64,000 bases of DNA, taken from contig BLZA01000032.1 of the NCBI GenBank assembly GCA_013423385.1, forward strand, positions 1 to 64,000. The letters run 5' to 3'. Positions 48,502 to 59,127 of the stretch are shown piece by piece. The translations under genes were made by a program, and so were the position numbers. The notes beneath the pieces were generated by a model. That model did not search any database, was not told the origin of the DNA, and saw only the letters and a program-made list of their open reading frames with translations. Numbering within the stretch: the first letter of the stretch is position 1; every line of letters starts with the position of its first letter. This DNA comes from Naganishia liquefaciens (lineage: Eukaryota > Basidiomycota > Tremellomycetes > Filobasidiales > Filobasidiaceae).

Positions 48502-51453
48502 TTACTCGACGTCGTCGATGCCAGACTCATTCACGCCCGTTTGCTGTACAGCCGGGTCATGCGAGGTGTGTGGACCAGGTCCATGTTCCGCCATAGGGCT
48601 GTGCTGCGAGACGGATGATGCTCGTGATAACGGAAGGACCGGAGTTGTACCGGAAAGTGTTCTGCCTAGACCACCAAAGAACCCTCTCTTTAGCCCGTTA
48701 CCGATAGCGCGTTGCTGCATACTGGCGCGACTGGGCGGTGTGGGTGCTCGGATGGTTTTGAGGGCAATGCCAAGTAAGGGGTTGACGACTTCTTGCTCTG
48801 TCGTCGCGGATGAGACAGTTTTCGTGCCTTCAGCTTGCAGCTCAGACACCGCAGTCTTGATGCCAATCAGGTCATGTTCGACATCGCGCAAGCGTTTGGC
48901 AAAATTGGCTGCCTTGATAGCGATATGGCTTGGGTCCGCAAAGTCACTGGCTTTGGCGACAACGGCAGGCTCGGATCTGAGTTTCAGCACAGTGCGATGA
49001 CCCTCGAGGTCACGTTGATCGTCCGCTATGGCAATCTCGACTTCGACCCGGACATCTTCGATGACGTCCGAGATACCGTCAAGCAGGATTTGCAAGGTGG
49101 AAGAATAAGCGGGTGCGATGTCGGCCTCAACGTCTCGCAGAATCGATACCGAGGCAGCGCAGTCTGCTAACTGCTTTTGCAATTTATTGAAGCGACCGAT
49201 AGTGTTCTGTAACCGTTGCAGCAACGGTCCGAGGGTTTCGTCCAGCAGCGTGTCCGCCGCGGAACCATTCGGCAGTGCGCTCTCGCCGGCAATGTCGAGC
49301 TGAAGACCACCGTGAAGCGCTTGGGACGCTTGAATCAGAGAGGGGTCAACCTGCGGCGGAAGAGCCGGAAGAACCTTGTCTGGAGAGAGGGTCATGATGT
49401 TCTTGGCCACCACGTTGGTGACTGATTCAAGGTCGATGGCTCCGGTTGCGAGCCATTCCAGGCGCTGTCGTTCCAGGCTGACATTCTTCTGCGTTATCTG
49501 CTCCAGTTCACGCACGAGGTCATCATGCAAATCCCGTATCAGCATCTCGCGGGCAGACTGATCGTCGAGATGGTGTCTATCTCCATTTGCCGTCGATATG
49601 CCGACTAAAGCACCGCCCTCATCCTCAGCGAAAAGTTCAATGCCGGATTCAAGGAGGTCCCAAAGTGTGGACAAGTGTCGATTCTCCTCATAAGGGTTGA
49701 GGGCATTCGAATTCATCGACGCTAGGGATGTCGAAGATGGCGATGCTCGTAGCAAGTTGTTGGGCTTTGCCTTTGAAGGAGATGTCATTGGCGAGGCTGA
49801 CCGAGACATGCCGACGCTTCGGCCGCCCACGGTGAGCGTCCCTCCAGCTTCGGCCACCCCGCCCAACCGCGACCGCTCCCGACGGACCCTCTCCGCCCAT
49901 CGGCGACCCGCCTCGAGCCTTCTATCCTCTCGCTCGAGACCCTTCATGCGCAAGGCAACCTCCCTTCGACGGCCAACTGTCTCGCGCTCGAAGCCTTCGG
50001 CAAGCTCGTCGATTGCTAACCGCAGTTGAGCCGTTCTCGCCGTTTCGCGATCCAAGAGTGTCTGCCCGGATAGTAGCTGATGGCGAAGCGTGTTGATGGT
50101 CTGGTTGAGACGAGTCGTCGAGGCCTGGAAATTGGTATGCTGTTGTTGCGTCGTCTTTTGGGTGAAAGCCCTATATACTCGACAGGTCAACTATAGGGCC
50201 AGCTTTGGAAGACGAAGACTTACATGTATCTCTCCACAACTTTACTGGCACTCTCGTCATCAGCCTTGACCGCATTAAGGTCTCTTCGCATCTCTTCCTT
50301 CTCCGTCACCGCTTTCTGCACCAATTCCCTTTCCGTCTGCAGCTCTGCCGAACGGATATCCGCCTGATTTTCCAGCTGCGCAATCCTGCCTTCCTTCTCC
50401 ACTAGAGCCGTCTGGAACTCGGCGAAGAGGCGTTGCAAACCTTGGATGCCGAGAAGGATATTGCTGGGAGTAGAGGCAAGATGCGTTGAAGAGTTTGGCG
50501 GTGCAACGGAATCGCCGTCTGCAAACGATTGCGGATGAGTCAATGGGGTCGCGCGAGAGGGGCAAATGCCGGCATTCGGTTCGAGATCGCCGTTCGCGGT
50601 TGTCGTCTCCGACTTTGGTGCGCCACCTTCTTGGACGGATGATGGGGTGGGATTTTGGTTCTCGTATTCCGCGAGAGCCAATTTGCTGTGCCATGTGTTC
50701 AGCGACTTTCACTGTATACCAAATGCCAAACTGACCAAATCCTCAATTCTTCCTCCACCCTTCTCCGCTCCAGTCTCTCTCTCTCAACGGTCGCCCTCTC
50801 CTCCTCTATCCTATTTCTCCATTGTCCACCCAGCGATTGCATCTCCCTAACCTCTTGCTCCAGTCTCTCCTTTTCCAAATGCGCTTCGGAGAGGGACAGA
50901 TTGGCTTGGTGAAGACTCTCCTCGGATGCGTCCATCTTGGCACAGAGACGTCGATGAGCGAGAGATAATTCAGACAGCGCAATGGCTGAATCCTGGCCGG
51001 ATCCCGAAAGAGAGAGTCCTGCAGACGGCCCGGCCGCTCTTCAAGCGAGACTCAGTCTGAATGCCCTGTCAAATTGACCTGGACTCACCTCAGAACCTCG
51101 AGTTCCTCCTTCAGGACTCTATTCTCATTCCTCAATTTTCCTGCCTCATCCTGCATCATGACAACCTCCATCGCCTTGCCCTGCAACTGCATCGACGTCT
51201 TATGCGCAACATGCTGAAATTTGGCCAAAGAAGCCCGCAGCGACTGTAGCTCGAGCGCCAAGGGATGTTGCGAGGTAGTGGTCTCTCTAGAATTTCCATC
51301 GATAGCTGAGAGTGGCGACGAGCGAGTCAGCGGGGATCCATAGTCAAGACCGACGCCCAGAGTCGAGCCGGTGCGTGACCGCGGAGAAAAGGTCGAGAAA
51401 TAGGACATGCTGGATTCGCGTTCGCTTTCGCGACGTTTGCGAGGGGAGTACAT
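48502..51453 (-). CDS. Coiled-coil protein of unknown function
   Basis: Not recognised. It starts at ATG 51453 (MYSPRKRRESERESSMSYFS) with a Ser-rich disordered head, then heptad-like helical blocks: LALELQSLRASLAKFQHVAH, NRVLKEELEVLR, HLEKERLEQEVREMQ, EERATVERERLERRRVEEEL, EKEGRIAQLENQADIRSAEL, and, after a Ser-rich spacer, HDDLVRELEQITQKNVSLER. The C-terminal part (from about 49,300) looks globular-helical and ends in a short polar tail. Four exons are inferred: 51453 to about 51090, about 51040-50750, about 50700-50222, and 50190-48502, with GT-AG junctions. The overall layout suggests a cytoskeletal, septation or membrane-tethering scaffold, but nothing in the sequence decides this. Confidence 0.75.
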
Positions 51454-52348
51454 CCCGAGTCGAGGAGGATGTGTACGATGTCGACTCTGCTGCCCTGATT
51501 GCGGCGGATGGAGTCGAGCCAGCGGCGCCGGCTTGGCATGGGTCTCGATATCTACCTGACTTGTCTCCGTGCGCAGCGTGTCACGGTTTGTTTACTTTTT
51601 GCACGCGTGAATCCCATGTCTCAGTCGCGATAAGCTTCTGCAATTGGCCGCCTGGACAGTTGATGCTCTCTTGCAACTTTTCCACCTCTCGCACTCCATC
51701 CTAGGATCTTGGCTCTGCGGATCCTCTCAGAAGGAGCTCCTGCTTAGAGGCCCCGAACGGTCAGTGTTTTGACTGCGAAAGATCGCAAGTACGCTGTTTG
51801 CAGACCAGTACGTAATCATGTTGTCCATTTACCACCAACATTCAAGACTCCTCATTTGAGGCTTCTGGACGGGTCCAGAAGATCCCCGTTGCGCATCTTA
51901 CTCTTTATCGCAGAAAATATCGATCGCTCTGCTACGGGGGGTAACTGTGCGGCAGAGAATTAATGCCTGGAGCTCCTCAAGAGTAAACCATGAGCGCTTC
52001 AGAGCAAGCTCAAAGCTCCTTCGGCGCCACTAGCGGACAAGAGAGGAAAGAGCTTGGCAAAGGAGCTGGCAAAGACCTTCGCTCTTCCAAGTAAATTTAG
52101 TGCGACTCACAGTCTTCGCCTGTTCATCACGTCTTTCCTCAGGAGGGGCCGATCAACGGAAGCGCAATCGTTGCCCAAGTGTGACCTCTCGTCATTCGGT
52201 CTCATTATTGATAAGAATCACGCGTATCTGACCGTATATAGCCAGCCAGATGTTTTCCAAGAGGAGGCCAACTGCGAATTCTGCCTCTGGTTTAGGGTTA
52301 TCAAGTCGTTGTGCAAAGTCTCCGAGTCGTAGTATCCTTTATTGAAGC
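51454..52348. other. Divergent intergenic region
   Basis: About 0.9 kb between the coiled-coil gene (minus) and the orphan gene at 52349 (plus). No supported exon or RNA was found. Confidence 0.5.
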
Positions 52349-53388
52349 ATGACCTCCGAAATGCAGAAGAGAACACTTCCAGGTGAGTGGCTATCATGAC
52401 TATCATCGATATTCGGATTAGGTCGGAAGCTTGAGCACAGATTCGGTGCACAATCAGCAAGACAGTCGACGGTATACGAGTGTCGCTAATCTGTTAGCGA
52501 CTTTGACTGAAATATCTCTGCCGATTTTCAGGACTTAGGGTGTTGACGAGCCAAGGATCAGAGCTCCAGCAAGATCTCAATCAAAAATGGGTTCGATTGG
52601 AAGCCGCTCGGAAAAAAGTTGAAGAGGCGAGCCGTAGATTGCCTGATATTTTCTGCAAAGACAACGTCGGGAGATTTTTGACGAGGACCCTAGATCCGAT
52701 GTATAACACATGGAAGCCGTCAAGTGACGAGCAGCTGAAACAAGGGTTGTTGCGTTTGGGAGTCACGGGTCATTGCCCGGATGTTGATCCGCTTGAATGT
52801 GTCGCTCCCAGTAGCCAGCACGTCGATGCCTTTGAGGGCAAATATTCAAACATACCGGATCAACAAGTCCGTTTCTGGCTGCTGGAGCTAGATGACATGC
52901 AAGATTTTGCAAAGGCGTGTCCTTTTGAAAGGGCTCGAGCGCTTGGATCACAGTTCATCAGCGAATCGGGAGGATACACACTGTGGAGGCTGTTGAAGTT
53001 GGACCCGCGAATGCGACGCGACATTGAGGAAATCGAAAACATCTTCGAACAATGGCTTGACGAACTCATCGAGTGCCGTGGAAGGCTGATAGGTCCGCCC
53101 GCTCATGTCAACAGGTCTTTAACAATTGCCAAGTCGGTTGAAGGCGAAAGCAATGCGATGGAAACGCCCGACAACTCTGTTTTCTCATTGGATACACCGG
53201 CTGTGACACCTGCAACCTCTGCCGCATCCTGTATCAACCCGGATGGATCACCCGTAACCTCACTCGCAACGCAAGGGTTTCCTTGCGTTTCGTCGAAAAT
53301 GCGTAATGACGGGCCTCCGAAATACTACTGGACCGCCCCTGCTCCTTCGGCGTGTCCACCCAGTTCGCCTTTCGGTTCCGCATTGTAG
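52349..53388 (+). CDS. Orphan two-exon gene
   Basis: Not recognised. ATG 52349 (MTSEMQKRTLPG) is joined across an intron at 52383-52531 (GTGAGT to TTTCAG, 149 nt) to a long exon with LRVLTSQGSELQQDLNQKW. The protein is about 296 residues: a helical N-terminal part (EAARKKVEEASRRLPDIF), a central part rich in acidic and aromatic residues (QVRFWLLELDDMQDFAKACP; RRDIEEIENIFEQWLDELIE), and a Ser/Thr/Pro-rich tail. No signal peptide or membrane segment is present. The ORF without the first exon lacks an in-frame ATG near its start, which is why I add exon one. Confidence 0.6.
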
Positions 53389-53672
53389 CATTGTTGAGGC
53401 ATGCCTCCTTCCGCGTTAATGAGAGCTACCCATTCACGCTATATGGAGCCTCCGAAGTAGCGTTGCGGAATTGCGAATCGGGCTCTTTGTGTCGCGTGGA
53501 TTGAAGTAAGGTTGTACCCCGTCGTGATTTGTACATGTCGATTGTGTCCGTGCTTGAGTGCCATGGTGCTGACGCCAAGACGAGGTATTCCAACAGATGT
53601 GATATCGGTGAAGGTAATTCGGTAGCTTTGTTTGGCGCATCGTTGAGGTCCTGCCCCGAGCAAAAACCCAAC
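53389..53672. other. Short convergent spacer
   Basis: 284 bp between the 3' ends of the orphan gene and ERG27. Nothing further was seen. Confidence 0.5.
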
Positions 53673-55260
53673 TCAGTCCGTCTTGACACCACTCTCCCCG
53701 ACGACTTCCCCGCTGTCATCGCCAATCCACCCATCCTGAGCTCTCTTCCGCCATTCCTTCCAAACCCTATCGCACTCGTCTCGCCACACCCTTATCTCCC
53801 TTCCATACTTTTCCCATTCCTTGACTTGCCCGACCCTGACTCTTGGCGAGCCGAAACGCGTTACAGATGAAACGTACTTTGCTGGTGAATGGCGTGTTTC
53901 GCTGACAGATTTCGAGAGATCTGTAGGTGCAGGCAGGAGCGAAGATGACGAGGCGAGGGTGAGGAATGTCATTCCGATAGCGGCGGTCTCGACGCTGATG
54001 GTATGCACTGTTGATCCCAGCCAGCGAGACTATGGAGACACGGGTACATGATCAGCAAGAACATCCTCAAGCTCAGTTACTACTTACTATGTAGAACGTC
54101 AAGACCATACACCACTCCAGCAACAGCGGCAAGAACGGCTTGAACATGCCTGTATACACCACTCCCGGGTCCACCCGAAGACACCGCACGACCTGGCCAT
54201 CGTCCTTTGTTTCGGCAAATTCGCGATCCAGATCGCTTGTGACGAGTTCGGAAACGTACTTGCTTGCGTCGTACGATTCGACGGTATCAACCAATTGTGG
54301 ATCCGTTGCTGGATTTGGTGGCAAGAACCGTGGATCTGCCCGTGCAGAGGAGACATAGATGATACGCGGCGCTATTGGGAGATCTTTTGGTGTTTTTCCG
54401 AGATGATTGCGAAGTTCCTTTGACTACGAAGACGCCAATCAGTCATGAGACAAGCTCAGTATCCATGAACTCACCAGTATATACGTGGAGAGAACATTCA
54501 CGCCCCAGACACCACCCCTCTCGCCGTCGGCCGACAATTTGCCCTTCTCCTGAATAATGTAGTCCGGCTCGGAAACGCATCCCACGGGATCCGTGAAGAA
54601 TTGACGAGCCGCAGTGAACCAGTCGAGTCCGAGAAAAGCACCCATTCCGGCGTTGAGCACGAGTGTCGTCAAATAAGGATACCTAAGCAGAGAATCGACA
54701 GTGTATATTAGTAACTCACCGGATCTCAATGAATTTGCATGGCACGTGTGTACGAGCCACGAAGGTCAACGATGAAATAGTGTGCTCACCCTTTCCTGAT
54801 CCTCTCCGCAAAATCCAGCACCCCTCCCTTCCCTCCAACCCGATCCACATCCAACTCTTCGAACACGATCCTCAAGCCTTCCCTCCATCCGGGAACCTCC
54901 TTCTCACCCCGAATCTTCCTGCCCGCCAACCCCATAGCATGTCGATGATGCAATTCACGAATCGCTTGTTCTGCTTTCGACTTGTTCCGGCAAGCGAGAA
55001 TGAGAGTCAAGGTGACGGGCGTGGGGGCATTGGATTCAGCTGCCGACGAGCTCTCGGGAGCATCGATCGGATGTATTTGACTATCAGGCGCGGGAAGCGA
55101 CGAAAGTTGACGAAGTAGACGATGGCAGTATCCTAGACCTAGGCCGCTACGAGCGCGGGACGAGATGAGCAAAGCCGGCGATGGGAGAAAGGCAAAGGAC
55201 ATACGCATTGGCACCGGTGACAGCTACGATCAGCCTGTTTTCACGAAGAGTCTCGGTCAT
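53673..55260 (-). CDS. ERG27: 3-keto-steroid reductase Erg27
   Basis: A short-chain dehydrogenase of the ER that reduces the 3-keto group during C4-demethylation in ergosterol synthesis. It starts at ATG 55260 (MTETLRENRLIVAVTGANA), and the Rossmann motif GANAGLG is completed across intron one. LILACRNKSKAEQAI, LNAGMG (dinucleotide fold), and the catalytic pair in ESYDASKY (Tyr-x3-Lys) followed by LRVDPGVVYTGMF fit Erg27. A hydrophobic stretch FLPLLLEWCMVLTF after the catalytic region matches the membrane-associated tail of the family. A polar insertion (PAPDSQIHPIDAPESSSA) separates strand A from the cofactor loop. There are about five exons with GT-AG introns; the last exon runs from about 54059 to the TGA at 53673-53675. 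Confidence 0.85.
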
Positions 55261-55882
55261 CTTGATTCCCAAAGGCGAAGCAAGTAGGCACGTGAGCTGT
55301 CCCTGTGCTTGCAATCGACTGCGGCGTGCTTGCGGACGAGTGCGGTCTGCAAGACGATATCGCTTGGCGGCTGATGAAGGGGAACGAGAGGATGGAGCGT
55401 GATCGAACCATGTGCGGGCGCAAGGACGCGGCCGCCGAAGCTCAGTCTTCCTTGCTGGGGCGCACCTCAACATTCATCTTTCACTTCTTTTCTTCTTTAT
55501 GCCTATCAATCTACCCCAAGGTGAGCTCTCCTAACCGAACGAGACGACGTATTATCGGCAAAATGAGACTCGAGCTCTGTTGTCGATGATGACGCTCTTT
55601 GAGCTTGAAAAGAAGCCAAGTCTTTGTCATGATACCCCATTTTGTTCGTGTGTATATCCTCTGGAAAAAATGATTGCTCTTCGTTCGGCAGACTGGTATT
55701 ACGAGACGATCAACAAAGACTTTTGCTCATAGCCAAACACCAGATAAAGCATTTTGAATTGCAATAGGAGCCAAAAAATACTGGGTTGCGCATGCATTTC
55801 AATGTGATGGATGAACGTGAATAACCCAAAGTACATGGTCAACGAAAACAAGCGCAAACAGAGTGCAAACTCAGAAATAGTC
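55261..55882. other. ERG27 promoter and regulator 3' flank
   Basis: About 0.6 kb. Short ORFs only. The left side is the ERG27 promoter (minus strand reads out of it); the right side is the 3' flank of the zinc-cluster gene. Confidence 0.5.
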
Positions 55883-58594
55883 TCAGAAAAAACTACTAGC
55901 GTTGTTGAGGCTCGAAGAATTGTCAGATTGCCACTGAAATAATGTCCTATTCTGCGTTGCATGAATGCTGTCCCCCATGAAGCTCGGTTGAGCGGCCAGC
56001 TGGCCCAGGTGGGTTTGTGCCATGTGCCCCGCGAAGGACCGAGAAAGTTCAGTAGCTTGAGATGCGTCGGGCGGGAAGGGGCAGAAATCAATTGGATTTG
56101 TGGCAACTGAATGTTCAAGGCTTTCAACGCTAAAATGCGGATAGTCAGAATGCTGCTCTTCGGGTGGAAGTTGGCTATGTATTTGGAGCTCTTGCCCGTG
56201 CGACGACCCGGAGAACCCGATAGGAATTTCGAGCGTCAGTCTGTCAGATGAATTCGCCGTCTGGGTTGGTCCCATTTGCCAGAAGGTGGAACTGGGCTTG
56301 TACTCCGTTGCGAGTCCCAATCCAAGCTGATCGGGCCGCGGCAGCGATTGATTCGCGAAACTCGATTCGAATGCAGCTATGGGATCTCCCAGATCAGTCC
56401 GATAGCCAACGCTATGCATGCCGGAGTGGGACTCCAGAGGGTTGTAGCGATCTTTCACGTCGGGAGTCGAGAAACTGTGAGGACTGGGCGCAAGGTCTGA
56501 CGGCACGCATAGACTACGTTGCATACCAGTATGCTCGGAAAAGGTTGCAGAAACTGCTTCCCAGGACGATATTACCGGTGTTGGAGACGGACGCGCTCTC
56601 AAGGACCTCTTCTTGTCAGGATTCCTCCCTATCATCCTTCCTGTCCTTATAGTGCCGGTGTCGACCCGACGATTATGCCAGATCTGGTGCTGTTCACGAT
56701 TCTTTTTCACGCGTGACCATACACAGGTCTTTTCCAGGCGTGCGCATCTCTGGCACATTTGAGGATTGGTTGGAAAGAGGAGGCATTCCTTTCTGGCTTT
56801 GGAGCATACATCGCAGGCATTGGCTTGGCGTGGCAAGTACTTTCTTCTGGAAGGCTGCAAATTTTTTGAGACCTTCCCACGTTCAGTAGAAGCGGAGATC
56901 AACTGACCTCTTCCATGTTTGCAGCTGTCTCTTTCAAGCTCGAGAGCTCCGGACAGATCGAAGGTTCCGCCGATACGCGCCGGCTCGTGGACACATCTTT
57001 CAATCTGTCGCTGCGGGGCAGTGGTGATAGTGTATATCTTGATGGCGCGGCCTGGCGGTGTCCTAAGTCAGGCAGCTCTTGTCTATCAGCGATTTGCACA
57101 TCGAAAGGATCCACCAGGCTGTTCGGTGCACCATATGACGGGGGCTGGAAGTGAGCCGATTCGCGCGGAAAGTCTGTTTGGTCATCATGTCGAAAGGGGT
57201 CGCAAGCAGTCCTCTCGATAGGAAACTCCTGCGAATTGTGGGAAGATGGTATGAAATACCCCTGTTCCGCGCCAATGTTAGCTTGACAGCTGGTATCTAA
57301 GATATTCGTCGGGCCGTAATAATGGTCTGGGCACAATGACCGATAATCGTAGCTCTGCGTCGTACCCAACCCACCAGAGAGCCGGTCATTGAGAGCAATT
57401 GGATAACTTGCCGTAACTGAGTCACCGCAATCGCAGCCAAGAGTGTTGAAGCACTTGTGAGTTTTGAGAGCTTTATCTCTCGGTAACGCATTGGATGCCA
57501 GACCTTGATTTTTGGCGTAATATCGCTTTGCATCTGGAAGTTCAAGCGAGTCGGCGTGATAATTCACCTTGGAATCTGCCAAGCGACTGTACGAGCAGTC
57601 GCGCTGTTTGTTCGGTCTCGTTCCGCAGGCCTGTCGCTTTGGCTATTGCTCGTTAGCGTAGTCGGCGCATCCATCTCTGTGCTCGTGACAGTGTTCAAGA
57701 GCCATCCTTGTCTTTCTTCCGGGCTCATTTTGTACACCCTGTCGAGGAGGAAAAAAGGGGAGGGCTTCAATAAAGCTTCTCAAAGTGTCCGGTAAACCAG
57801 CTTCCGAGGACTCACCCCTGATTCTTCTGGCAATAAAACCCTGTTCCAAATATACCCAGACGAAAAGATAGAAGCACTCATTTTGGATGGCTGTAACGAG
57901 TCCGTCCCACAAGCAGTAATTGGGAGGCTGGGGACCACGGTACTACCCCTTCCCGCGAAGCTAACAGCTCCTGATACCGTGCCCTTATCACTGTTATCAG
58001 GCTGGCTCATGGTCGATGACCCGTACGATGCTAATGCCTTGCCAGCTTCCCATACCTTCCTCTTGTCCATCATCTCCTCGACCTGATGCCAAGTACAATT
58101 TTTCCCAAGGTTCTTGCAGGGTGCACAATCCGGCATATCCCCTTGGAGTCGCAGGCATTTTGACCCCAGCCGCGCGCACGGATCGCAAGCCGTGCGAGGT
58201 CTGCCCAGTGTTTTTCCGAGTCCCGTCAATGCTTCTTGTCCACCAGAAACCGCTGTTTTTGGCAAGCTAGCTTGTGGTAGAATCGCCTTTCACGTCATAT
58301 TCCGTGTCAGGGATTACTTCCGCTCGAGTTCTAGATACTCACAGATGTAGGACGTGTAACACTTGGCGCCTCCCGCTGAAATGCTGCTTTGTTTGGTCTA
58401 TGAATCTTCACAGGTAGCGAATCGGCCCGTTGTGGTTGCGGAGTCGAATCAGGAAAGCAAGTTGGGGCTGAAAGTTTTGAAGTTTTTGCAGAGGACTCGT
58501 TTGCGTTCAAATGGATCCAAGGTAAATGTGAGACGGGATCAATGGTGAGAGCCGCAGCGGGATCCGAAGGATAAAAAGGCGGTAGGAAAGACAT
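55883..58594 (-). CDS. Putative Zn2Cys6 regulator with two zinc clusters
   Basis: A probable nuclear transcription factor. Exon one starts at ATG 58594 (MSFLPPFYPSDPAAALTI). Exon two (58286 to about 57810) holds zinc cluster one: ACDPCARLGSKC, then DCAPCKNLGKNCTW. After a poorly resolved stretch (57810-57560), an exon ending MEE at 56904 joins through a 53-nt intron (branch CTACTGAAC, acceptor TTTGCAG) to cluster two: ACDVCSKARKEC, then MCQRCARLEKTCVW. Both clusters have the identical spacing C-x2-C-x6-C-x9-C-x2-C-x6-C followed by W, and similar basic linkers. The rest is Ser/Gln-rich. No fungal-specific TF middle-homology domain was recognised. The first intron (58287-58342) must end in AAAG to keep frame. 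Two neighbouring single-cluster genes remain an alternative. Confidence 0.6.
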
Positions 58595-59127
58595 GTCTTT
58601 GATGTCGAGGAGCCGGGAATTGATTAGTGGACGTATCTCTAAGCCCCGGGAAGCACGAGTCTGCTTATTTATGAAGCCTTGTGCCTCTGCAGCTCATAAA
58701 TGCTATACTGAAACCCCCAACCACCTTTCCCTGCCTTCCTTTCGTCGGCGGTGAAAACAATCCTTTGAAGATAGGCATGAAGCACGTCATTTGCGCGGGT
58801 TTGGGCCGTTCTCGTAAATCTTTGATCGCTATGAATAATGATCTGCTGTGAAAACCCCGTCAACAGCCTGACATGCTTTGCGACCAGTTCTATAGCTAAA
58901 ACGACGCCCGGCAACATGTTATCATTGAAGATATTCGGTAGGCGTATCGGCAAGCTTTGAAAGCTGCCTGAACAACAGAATATGAAAGCCACATGCCATA
59001 ATCTCATATAGCCCCATTCACGGTGGTAGCGCAATCTCGCCCTTGTATACAACGTATAAATGTCTCGTCCCCACCGGTTCCTCGGTATATGCCCCATCTG
59101 GGAGCCACAGGCAACCGACACAGCACT
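58595..59127. other. Spacer upstream of the zinc-cluster gene
   Basis: 533 bp between the end of SCC3 and the start of the zinc-cluster gene, both on the minus strand. A minus ORF at 58669-59121 has no recognisable features and is probably fortuitous. Confidence 0.45.
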
